From an uncultured Acidobacteriota bacterium (GTDB lineage Bacteria; Acidobacteriota; UBA6911; RPQK01; JAJDTT01), in assembly GCA_951812665.1 (NCBI GenBank), contig CATOST010000043.1, positions 48,770 to 112,769 of the forward strand: a stretch of DNA of 64,000 nt, in the 5' to 3' direction. Below the pieces are notes generated by a model. It did not search any database and was not told the DNA's origin. It saw only the letters and a list, made by a program, of their open reading frames with translations. Within the stretch, counting starts at the first letter, position 1, and every line of letters starts with the position of its first letter. Positions 1 through 9,316 of the stretch are shown piece by piece. The translations under genes and the position numbers were made by a program.

Positions 1-832
1 CTGGTGGCGAACCCAGAAGGTGGCGGACATGTACCTTTTTCCGGGCCGTTTCGTGTCCCTGTTCGGATACGAGCGGAGCATGGAATATCCGGGGGGGCAC
101 CGCAACCTGATCTGGCCCGAGCGGCGGGGCGAGCTGATCCCCGGCGACGTGGGCATCCCTTCGGACAACATTCCCCTGGGCCTGTGGGAGAGGCTCAAGG
201 GGACGGACGGAATCTCCATCCCCCACTCTCCCCTGGGACCGCGGGTGAGTTGGAAATGGCATGATCCGGTCAGCCAGCCGGTGCTGGAAATGTACCAGGG
301 CTTTCGCCGCTCCTATGAGCATGCGGACGCACTTCCCGAAGAGAGCCGGGGTCCCCTGGGGAACCGGCCCGAAGGACCCCACATGTTGTGGGACGCCCTG
401 GCCCGCGGACACCGCATCGGCGTCATCGGCAGCTCCGACCATGAATCCACCCACATGTCCTACGCCGGAGTCTGGGCCACGGAGTTCACGCGGGAGGGGA
501 TTTTCCAGGGCCTGAAACAGCGCCATACCCTGGCCTCCACCGACAACATCGTCATCGATTTCCGTATCGGCGACGCCTTCATGGGCGACGAAACCACCCT
601 CTCCGAAACCCCGAAGCTGGAAATCAAGGCCATCGGGACCGGACCCATCCGCCAGATCGACGTGGTCAAGGACAACACCTTCGTCTACCAGACCCGGCCC
701 CACCGGCGCGAGGCCGCGGTGACCTACCTGGACCAGGACTCCGGACCGGGAACCAGCTACTACTACGTGAGAGTGATCCAGGAAGACGAGATGATGGCCT
801 GGTCCTCGGCGATCTGGGTCACCCGCCGCTAA
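1..832 (+). CDS. DUF3604-like (PHP-type) protein, 5' end truncated by window edge
   Basis: Frame is open from base 2 (WWRTQKVADMYLFPG...) to the stop at 832; motif-like segments IGVIGSSDHESTHMSYAGVWA and LKQRHTLASTDN resemble DUF3604 proteins. Confidence 0.7.
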   Translation, partial: WWRTQKVADMYLFPGRFVSLFGYERSMEYPGGHRNLIWPERRGELIPGDVGIPSDNIPLGLWERLKGTDGISIPHSPLGPRVSWKWHDPVSQPVLEMYQGFRRSYEHADALPEESRGPLGNRPEGPHMLWDALARGHRIGVIGSSDHESTHMSYAGVWATEFTREGIFQGLKQRHTLASTDNIVIDFRIGDAFMGDETTLSETPKLEIKAIGTGPIRQIDVVKDNTFVYQTRPHRREAAVTYLDQDSGPGTSYYYVRVIQEDEMMAWSSAIWVTRR

Positions 833-846
833 ACCCAACCGCACCC

Positions 847-2481
847 ATGGAACTCGACAGCGTCCGGAGATTCTGTCTCTGCTTCGCGTTGCTCCTCGCC
901 TCCCACTCTCCGTTCGGAGCCTCGGCCTCGCCTCCACCGGCGGCGTCCGCCTCCGCCGCTGCGGGCGGGCAAGAGGAAAATGAAGACCACTTCGAAAGCT
1001 GGCTCAACCAGGATGCCGCCTACATCATCACTCTTGAGGAAAAGAGCGTCTTCGAGAGCCTGAACACCGACCTGGAACGGGAAATGTTCATCGAGCAGTT
1101 CTGGCGCCGGCGCGACCCGGATCCCAGCACCGCCATCTGCGAGTACAAGGAGGAGCATTACCGGCGAATCGCCTACGCCAACCAGTGGTTCCGGAGCGGC
1201 AAGCCGGGCTGGACGACCGACCGGGGGCGGATCTACATCCTGCATGGTCCACCGGACGAGATCGAGAGCCACCCCTCCGGGGGCCCCTACCAGCGCCCCG
1301 TTCACGAAGGCGGCGGGTTCACGTCCACCCATCCCTTCGAGATCTGGCGTTACCGGCGCCTCGAAGGCATCGGGGACGACATCGAGCTTGAGTTCGTGGA
1401 CCCGGTGGGCGGCGGCGAGTACCGGTTGGCCCTGAACCCGGACGAAAAGGACATTCTCCGGCAGGTTCCCGGCGCGGGCCTGACCTGGTCGGAAGCAAGA
1501 GGCCTGACTCGCAAGGCGGATCGGCGTCCCCCTTCCTTCAACGCCTTGCGAGCCAAAGACTCGCCGTTCGATCGCTACGAGACCTACAGCCGAGTCCAAC
1601 GCCCTACGGAAATCAAATCGACGGAGCTGAGGGAGCTGGTTCGGCTCGAGGTCGGCTATCGAGACCTCCCGCTCCAATTGCGGCAAGACCATTTCAAGCT
1701 GAACCGGGACCAGGCACTGACCTCCTTTACCCTGGAAATCGCCAACCGGGACCTGACCTACGAGCCGGAAGCCGGATCCCTGGTGGCGAGGGTGTCCGTC
1801 TACGGCATTGTCACCAGCGTTTCCCGGCAGGTCGTTGCGGAGTTCGAGGACGAACTGGTCTCGGCCTACCTTCCGCAAGACCTGGGCCGGGCTCGGGCAT
1901 CCCGGTCGCTCTACCAGAAACTAATTCCCCTCGACCGCAGAGGACGCTACCGGATCGACCTGGCGGTCAGGGACCTCAATAGCGGCAAGGCGGGAATCGT
2001 TCGCCGACCCGTCGATCCGCCTTCGTACCCGGACGACACGCTGGCCGCTAGTTCCCTCATCCTTTCCCACGATCTGCGACCGGTCGGGGGGACATCCGAA
2101 GCGGGCCGCATGTTTGTCCTGGGTGACGTTCGGATCCACCCGTCGGTGGACAACACGTTCACCGCCGGCGGGCCCATTGGAGCCTATCTGCAGCTCTACA
2201 ACGTGGGTCTGGACCAGTCGGTCCTGGCTCCGTCATTGCGAATCACGTACAAAATCTTGCGGAAGGGTGACCCGGTCGTCGAGGTCGTGGTCGAAGGAGA
2301 CGAGTCCGTCTTCTGGTATTCGGATCGGCGGGTAGTGCTGATCCGAGCTCTGCCGGTCCGGAACCTGAGTCCGGACCGGTACGATCTCGAACTCGAGATC
2401 CACGATCAGGTCCGCGACCAGCGTCTGACCCTGGCGGATCGTTTTCGGATCGTCGATTCCGGCCCGCCGCCGCTCCGTTGA
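847..2481 (+). CDS. GWxTD domain-containing secreted protein
   Basis: 544 aa with signal peptide; contains FIEQFWRRRDPDP...GKPGWTTDRGRIYILHGPPDEIES, the GWxTD signature. Confidence 0.85.
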   Translation: MELDSVRRFCLCFALLLASHSPFGASASPPPAASASAAAGGQEENEDHFESWLNQDAAYIITLEEKSVFESLNTDLEREMFIEQFWRRRDPDPSTAICEYKEEHYRRIAYANQWFRSGKPGWTTDRGRIYILHGPPDEIESHPSGGPYQRPVHEGGGFTSTHPFEIWRYRRLEGIGDDIELEFVDPVGGGEYRLALNPDEKDILRQVPGAGLTWSEARGLTRKADRRPPSFNALRAKDSPFDRYETYSRVQRPTEIKSTELRELVRLEVGYRDLPLQLRQDHFKLNRDQALTSFTLEIANRDLTYEPEAGSLVARVSVYGIVTSVSRQVVAEFEDELVSAYLPQDLGRARASRSLYQKLIPLDRRGRYRIDLAVRDLNSGKAGIVRRPVDPPSYPDDTLAASSLILSHDLRPVGGTSEAGRMFVLGDVRIHPSVDNTFTAGGPIGAYLQLYNVGLDQSVLAPSLRITYKILRKGDPVVEVVVEGDESVFWYSDRRVVLIRALPVRNLSPDRYDLELEIHDQVRDQRLTLADRFRIVDSGPPPLR

Positions 2482-2516
2482 CAATCGGGGGCTCACCCAG
2501 AAGAATCTCCTCACCC

Positions 2517-5500
2517 ATGAGTAAAAGCGGCTTATGGATCCTCTTGCTGGCAACCGCTGTCCTCGCCGGATCCGAGCTGCATTCCCAGGGTTTCCAGGGA
2601 ACCGTTCGCGGAGAAGTCCGTGATCCCACCGGCGGCGTGATTCCCGGCGCTACGGTCACTCTCAGAAGCGACCGCACCGGTGAGACCCGAACTCAGGTCA
2701 GCTCCGACGCCGGCGGTTACGATTTCCCCAACCTGCTGGTTTCCGCCTATTCCCTCAGCGTCGAGCTCGCCGGCTTCAAGAAGTACGTGCGGCCGGGCAT
2801 CGTAGTGCGAGCCAACCAGGTGTCGGAGGTCAAGGTCCGGCTGGAATTGGGAGAGCTCAACGAAATCGTGACCGTCTCCGCCGGAGCCGACTTGGTGCAG
2901 ACCGAGGACTCCCAGTTGACGGGAGGCACCTTCGGTTCGCGAGAGATTACCGAACTGCCCCTGGCCGACCCGGCGGGGAGTGGTGGGAATCCCATCGGAC
3001 TGGCCATCCATGCTCCCGGCACCACCACCCAATCCGGGGGTGTGGTGGGAGAAGGAGGATCCATCGGAGGCAACCGGCCGCGCCAGAACAACTTCGTCGT
3101 CGACGGAGTCGACAACAACGATCCCACCAGCACCGGCAGCCTGGCCCCCGTCATCCAGGAGGCGGTCGAGGAATTCAGTCTGCTGACCAACCAATTCAGC
3201 GCCGAGTACGGCCACTCCACGGCCGGGCAGTTCATCACCACGACCAAGTCGGGGACCAACGAGTGGCAGGGCCGGGCCTGGTGGTTCAACCAGAATCGGC
3301 ATACGAACTCGCTCGACAATTTGACCCGGGCCACGACTCGGCCGGGGGGCCGCAAGCCCCGTTACGACTGGAACCGCTTCGGGGGACAGGTGGGAGGTCC
3401 GGTCCTAAAAGACAAATGGTTCATTTTCGGGGCCTACGAGTACCGGAATCTCACCTTGGACGGAACCTCTCCCGGGCAGATCCTGGGCCCCACCCAGGCG
3501 GGTCTGGCGGCGTTGCGCAATCTGGCGGCGGAGCCGGGCACCGGTGTCAGTCCCGTCACCGTCGGCATCATCGCGGACCACGTGCCTCCCGCCGCTGCCG
3601 CCTCCGCGACTGCGGCGGTTCTCAACGAAGCCACCGGCCGGCGAGTCCCCATCGAACTGGGTGTCCTGTCGTTGTCGGCACCCCAATTCGATCGAACGCA
3701 CCTTTTCCTGATCAGCAGCGACTACTAGACCAACCGACACCGCATCAGCACCCGGTACCACTACAGCCGGAATCGGCAGGTTGCCGCCGGCGAGCTTCCG
3801 GTCGCCCGTTTCAACAGCGACGTCTTCACCGACACCCAACGGGTCACGGTGAGCGACGTCTTCACTCTCGGCCCGACCCGGATCAATGAGCTTCGGATCG
3901 GCTACAACCGCAACGCCAACGGGTTCCCGGTCGATCTGCCCCCGGCCCCGGGTCCTACCGACACCTTCGGCAACTACAACATCAACGACATCAGCCTGTT
4001 CATCGGACCTCAACTGCTCTTCCCCCAGGAGGGAACCGACAACGTCTATCAGGTCAGCGAGAACTTCAGTTGGAGCCTGGGTTCCCACACCATCAAAATG
4101 GGGGCCGATTACAGGAACATCATCGCGGGCAGCCTGTTCCTCCCGCGGGGACGAGCGGAGTACACCTACGCCGACCTGGACGAGTTCGTCCGCGACCGTT
4201 TCCCCAGCGTGGTGGCCATTCGAGGCGTCGGAACCGGGTTCTTCGCCCAGAACCGGACGGCGATGTTCGGTTATTTCCAGGACAACTGGCAGGTCCACCC
4301 GCACCTGACACTGGATCTGGGACTCCGCTACGAATACACCCAGGTGGCCCGGGACACGGCCCTGCAGGACCTCAACGCTCTGTCCAACGTCGAATCCATT
4401 CGGGACGAGGTCTTCACACCCCAGCTCCTGAGCTCACTCGGCGTAGCCCCGGACTCTCCTCTGCTGGGCGCCAAGATCTTCGATTCCCTGCCCCCGGCCC
4501 ATCAGTCCGCGCTCTTGAACCATGTGGGCGAGTCGCTCATCTTCCGCCAGCCGCATGCCGATCGAAACAACTGGGCGCCCCGGTTCGGCTTTGCCTGGGA
4601 TCTCTTCGGGACCCACAAGACCTCCCTTCGGGGAGGCCTGGGGATGGCCCACGATGTCATCTTCGGCAACCTGCCGTTGTTGATGCTGCCGCCACAGATC
4701 CAGGCGGAGAATCGCGAAACCAACGCCTGCGCCATCAGCCCCTCGCCTGGCTGGTGTGCCCTGGTGGGAACCGGCGGTGACGCTCTGAGCGCCGACATCC
4801 GGCACTCCACCGTCGGCTTTCTGGCGGGGGGCGGCCTGCTGACGAGTCTGCCGCCCACGACCTTCACCGAAACCTATGTCGCAGCACCAGTTGGCGGGTG
4901 ACTACGTGATCGAAGCACGTTACGTCGGTAATCACGCGATCCACCTGCCGGTCCAACGGTGGAAGAGCGCGGGGCTGCCCAACCCCAATCGCCTTCCCAC
5001 CTTCTTCAGCGAGTCCGATGCCCTGGCGCAGGACTTTCGGGGCGCTCCGACGCTGGACGATTTCCTCAAGGGACGGCGCTCCACCGCCACGGATGGGACT
5101 CCCTGGGTCTGGGCCTGCTGCTCCGGCCCTACGGCTTCGCCGGAGTCGTGACGGAGTTCGCTCCCGACGGCCAGTCCTGGTACCACGGGGGCTCCGTGTT
5201 GCTGCAGAAACGGTTTTCGAAGGGCTTCTCGTTCAATGCCAACTACACCTGGAGCAAGACCATCGATTTTATGGAGAACGACCTGTTCACCAGCTTCATG
5301 AATCCTCGCCGGCGATCACCTGGACATTCGCTCCGGCCGGGGTCTCTCGGGACTGCACCATGCCCACAAGCTTTCCCTCAGTTGGCTCTGGAACCTCCCG
5401 GGCGCCGGCCAGGGTAACCGCTTTCTGAACCTGTTGACCCGAGGGTGGCAGATCAACGGGACCTATCTGGCCGAGAGCGGACAGCCGCTCACGATCATCT

Positions 5501-6042
5501 CCCGCCGGGACCTGAACGGAGACATCGACACCGCCGGCGACACGGCCATCGAGAATCCCCAAGGCCGCGGACAAACCGGCACGGACGTGAATTTCGTCTG
5601 CCGGCAAGGGACTGAAATCGGAATCGCGGCGAGTTCCGACCTGTGCGGAGGCGCCCCCACCAACGTGGTCGGCTACGTCGCTCGGGATCCGGGGGCAAGG
5701 TACATCCGGGGAGGAACGGGCGCCCGGACCAACATGGGCCGGGGCACGTTCCTGTCACCCGGGATCAACGTCTGGAACCTCGGGGTTTTCCGGAATCTGG
5801 ATCTTCCAGGCAAAGAAGGAATGAGACTGCAGTTCCGCGCCGAGTTGTGGAACGCCTTCAATCACCCCAACCCTATCGTGGGCAACGGATCCGTCTTCAA
5901 TACCACCGTCAATGCCACGGGTTTTCCCGGATACGTCACTCCCGGCACGGATCAGTTCCTGGACGAGACCATCTTCAGCGGCGGCATGGGCACCGCCCCG
6001 TTCCAGCGGATCGTGCAATGGGGCCTCCGGCTGATCTTCTGA
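2517..6042 (+). pseudogene. Oar-like TonB-dependent receptor with N-terminal carboxypeptidase-regulatory domain, disrupted
   Basis: QGTVRGEVRDPTGGVIPGATVTL and NNFVVDGVDNND motifs. In-frame TAG at 3726-3728 (SSDY*TNRHRIS, same frame resumes at 3849-4901), then frame changes near 4876, 5090 and 5310; the C-terminal beta-barrel end (WNAFNHPNP...RIVQWGLRLIF) lies in 5434-6042. Confidence 0.85.
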
Positions 6043-6047
6043 TCCCA

Positions 6048-6146
6048 GGGGGAGCGACTTTCTTGTCGCCGATCAGTTCCTTACTCTCACAATCTTGTGC
6101 AAATGGACGAAGAATTATTGGTAGGGGCGCCCCTTGTGGGCGCCCG
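6048..6146. repeat. Intergenic stem-loop block 1
   Basis: GCGAC-tttctt-GTCGC (6054-6069) followed by GGGGCGCCCCTTGTGGGCGCCC (6124-6145). Confidence 0.6.
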
Positions 6147-6217
6147 CTTCGGTCCAAACCGGAGCTAGACGCGGCCGATTGAAGGTCCGGGAACCGGAAC
6201 GCCGCCGACATCGCTCC

Positions 6218-6718
6218 TCAACGAGCCGCTGACGGAGGAAGTCCTCCTCCCTCCAGCCATCGGACCAAAGCCTTTCCAGGATCGGCGATCTCGTCGATGG
6301 ACGTGTACCAGTAATCCTCCCACCCTGTTTCCGGCAGGCCTGCGAACACCATCAGGTTGAGGGGATACGTCTCGCTGTCGGTGCATCGGCGGAAGTCGTC
6401 CCGAAACAGGAACACCGGCTTCTTCCAGGCGATTGCCAACCCCAGTTCCACCATTACCCCTTCGTCCGGCGGACAGCCGTTGACCACGGCGAAAAGGCCA
6501 TCCGCATCCCTCACGTCCCTGACATCGGCCTGTCCGATCCGGTAGGCCCACCCCGGTGTCCGGTCAACTTGGTTGTTGCGTGCAAAGGGCTCCCAGACTT
6601 CGGCACCCATCTCCTCCAACGCGGCCACCAAGAGCGCCAGTGGACCTTCGCGCTGCTGCTGGGAAAAGCCGTACGGATTGGCCAGGTACAGTGTCTTCTC
6701 GGATTTCAGGTTCAACAC
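6218..6718 (-). CDS. Nucleoside 2-deoxyribosyltransferase family protein
   Basis: LYLANPYGFS...WEPFARNN...DADGLFAVVNGCPPDEGVMVELGLAIAWKKPVFLFRDDFR is typical of the family. Confidence 0.85.
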   Translation of the reverse strand: MLNLKSEKTLYLANPYGFSQQQREGPLALLVAALEEMGAEVWEPFARNNQVDRTPGWAYRIGQADVRDVRDADGLFAVVNGCPPDEGVMVELGLAIAWKKPVFLFRDDFRRCTDSETYPLNLMVFAGLPETGWEDYWYTSIDEIADPGKALVRWLEGGGLPPSAAR

Positions 6719-6754
6719 TCAGATGGTCTCGCCAGTCGCCTCTTCCACACCGGA

Positions 6755-9316
6755 TCAAAGTGCCTCGCGGCTCTCGGGCGGGGAAAGCAGTAACACTTTT
6801 CCGTTCTCGCGCGCCACGACGAATATCCGAACCCGGTTGGCGCCATTCACAAAGGATGATTCCGGCACTATAGCCTGGAAACGATGCCGGCCGTCGGGAT
6901 CCTCGAACGTCGGGGCGACGGCCCTGAGAGTTCCGTTTAAGCCGATGGCCACATATTCGGCATCCGTCGCCGAGACCCAACCTTCGATCGCCGCCGGAAT
7001 GAAGTCATCATCGAGTCGAACCCTCTCGTAGAGTGAGGGCTGATCCAATTCGATTCTCAGTTCCATCCGTACGGTCACAAGCAACTGATCCAGCGGCTTC
7101 CCGAGCAGTGAGTCAGCGGGGCCCATTTTAAACACGCCGTCCGCACCCGTATCCCAGGCCAGTTCGCGAAGACCCGTCTCAAATTCACCGGACCCAGAAC
7201 TTTCCCACAGGGTCTCCGGGCTCAGCGAGCGAGTGATCAGAAAAGAACGCGCCGGCTTCTGATCGATGCACGAGGTCTCATCGATATTGGAGGAGTGGGG
7301 TTCTTCCCGCCTCGACTTCGGTTCGATCGGCCATGGGAAGCTGAGCGGATATTGCACCTCGCGGATTCGATCGCCAAGAACGGCAAAGCAACGCACTGCC
7401 GGGCTCCCTTGGAAGAGTTCCCGGCCAAGCTCAAGATAGAATCCGGAATCTTCCAGCTCCGCTGCCTTGAAGGACTTGGCCACATCCGGCCGCGGGTGCC
7501 GAGTCATCCCCTGGAAGACCAGTTCATCATTGACGAACACGAGGATGGATTCGGCCGGTTCCAGGGTCTCCATGTCTGCCGCCCAGCCCCAAAAAATGAT
7601 CTTGTCTCCTCTTTTTATCAATTCCCCCAAATTGGCCCAAGCTCCGTCCTGCCTCACTTCGAACGCCAATCCTTCCAGACAGACGGTGGTTCGAAAACGT
7701 AGAAACTTGGACGGAGGAACCGTGATGAGGGAAGTCGGCGCCTGATCTCTTTCCTCGGTCATCGCAGTTTCGTTGACCGAGGTTCCATCGGTCGGCCACG
7801 GAATTGGAACCCGCAGGATCTCGGCAATGCTGGGGAAGACGTCGGTGGTTCGTGTGGGCCGATCCGATACCCGGCCCAGTCTCTGGTACGGAGCTTTGAT
7901 CAGAAGCGGCACCGTCAGAAGGTCCCTGAAGTTTGCTGCGGTTATTCTTCTCCGGTTCCCACCGGGCTGGAAATCGACTCCATGGTCCGATACGACGACA
8001 ACCAGGCTCCGGTCGTAGAGACGATCAGCTTTCAGCTTCCGGAGCAGCCGGCCCAGGAGCCGGTCGGCCAAACCGACCTGTAGCAGATGGCGCTGGAACG
8101 CCAGCGTCACCAGCGTTTCGTCTCGAGTCCAGATATCCCTCTTCGTGAACAAGCTCATGTCCCCTCCGGATAGATAGCGCTTACCCGAAGGAAGGTAGAT
8201 CCAGGGCAAATGAGGAATCTGCACGTGGATGAAATTCAGACTGGGCTCGCCCTTTTCCGGAAGCGACTCCAGAAACGCTTCGAACTGTCGGACGGGGTGG
8301 CCCAGCCGCCATCTCTGCTGATTCGGCACCGTCCAGCCGTGACGGATCTCGGGCAATCCCGTCGTGAGATCCTCGGGCAGAACCAGATGAAGATAAATCA
8401 CCGGAAGATCAACCAGCAGCCGAAACGCTCTTCGCAGGTGACCGGGTTTGGACTCCGGACAATCGGGACAGAGGTGCGTGATCGATTCGGAAATATTGAG
8501 CTGGTGAGAATTTCGAAGCCAAGTGAAGAGATTGTCCGGATAGTGGGCCAGGGTCGGGAGAAACGAATGGTCTGCCTGCGGGAGATTTCCGGTCAGGATG
8601 GCCGGTAAAGCGTATTGGGTAGAGTAGGAAACGGAGGTCGTGCGCCGGTACCAGTTGGCTCGACCGGCCAGATCGGCGAAATTGGGAAAACGTACCGAAT
8701 CGATGTCACCCCGGCGATCGAGGAGAGATCGGAGGGGCAGTTCGTCGAACACGACCATGAAGATCGGGGTAGCTGTCTGTCCATTCGCGAGCGCGACGCC
8801 CTGCGGCTTGGCGGGAGTGATGATCCCTTGAACCGAGGGTCCGGTCAGGAACAGGATCGGCACGATGAGAATCACCGGCGACAAAATCGTCAGGTACAGC
8901 CGCACAGGCCGAATACGAAGATAGGCGCGGCGACTAAGCCACGCCAGCAGCACCGCAGCGCCGACCAGCAGCGTTCCTGGAATCCCTTCGAGGAGTTTCA
9001 GGATGAGCAGGGCGAGAGGAAATACAAACAGAGCGATCCCCGCGCCTTGAAGCCTGTAACGGGAACTCATTATCCGGTCCTGGAATGATTCCAAGGCCAC
9101 CACCGTTCCCGGAACGAGGAGGGTGAGGAGGAGGACGAGCAGCAGCACCTCCAAGAGTCCGGCGTGATGCGCGACGAGAAACTGGGGGAATTGAGAGAGG
9201 AGATCAAAGATCGGTTGAGCCAGCGACAGACTGGCGAGCGCAGCCAGGTGCAGGAAGTACTTCCACATCCGTGTCAGTTCACCGTTCAGGGCGATCGTCC
9301 CGCGATTCAGGATCAA
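6755..9316 (-). CDS. Membrane-anchored sulfatase / alkaline phosphatase superfamily protein
   Basis: N-terminal TM helices then PIFMVVFDELPLRSLL...FPNFADLAGRANWYRRTTSVS...VVVVSDHGVDFQPGGNRR. Confidence 0.75.
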   Translation of the reverse strand: MILNRGTIALNGELTRMWKYFLHLAALASLSLAQPIFDLLSQFPQFLVAHHAGLLEVLLLVLLLTLLVPGTVVALESFQDRIMSSRYRLQGAGIALFVFPLALLILKLLEGIPGTLLVGAAVLLAWLSRRAYLRIRPVRLYLTILSPVILIVPILFLTGPSVQGIITPAKPQGVALANGQTATPIFMVVFDELPLRSLLDRRGDIDSVRFPNFADLAGRANWYRRTTSVSYSTQYALPAILTGNLPQADHSFLPTLAHYPDNLFTWLRNSHQLNISESITHLCPDCPESKPGHLRRAFRLLVDLPVIYLHLVLPEDLTTGLPEIRHGWTVPNQQRWRLGHPVRQFEAFLESLPEKGEPSLNFIHVQIPHLPWIYLPSGKRYLSGGDMSLFTKRDIWTRDETLVTLAFQRHLLQVGLADRLLGRLLRKLKADRLYDRSLVVVVSDHGVDFQPGGNRRRITAANFRDLLTVPLLIKAPYQRLGRVSDRPTRTTDVFPSIAEILRVPIPWPTDGTSVNETAMTEERDQAPTSLITVPPSKFLRFRTTVCLEGLAFEVRQDGAWANLGELIKRGDKIIFWGWAADMETLEPAESILVFVNDELVFQGMTRHPRPDVAKSFKAAELEDSGFYLELGRELFQGSPAVRCFAVLGDRIREVQYPLSFPWPIEPKSRREEPHSSNIDETSCIDQKPARSFLITRSLSPETLWESSGSGEFETGLRELAWDTGADGVFKMGPADSLLGKPLDQLLVTVRMELRIELDQPSLYERVRLDDDFIPAAIEGWVSATDAEYVAIGLNGTLRAVAPTFEDPDGRHRFQAIVPESSFVNGANRVRIFVVARENGKVLLLSPPESREAL

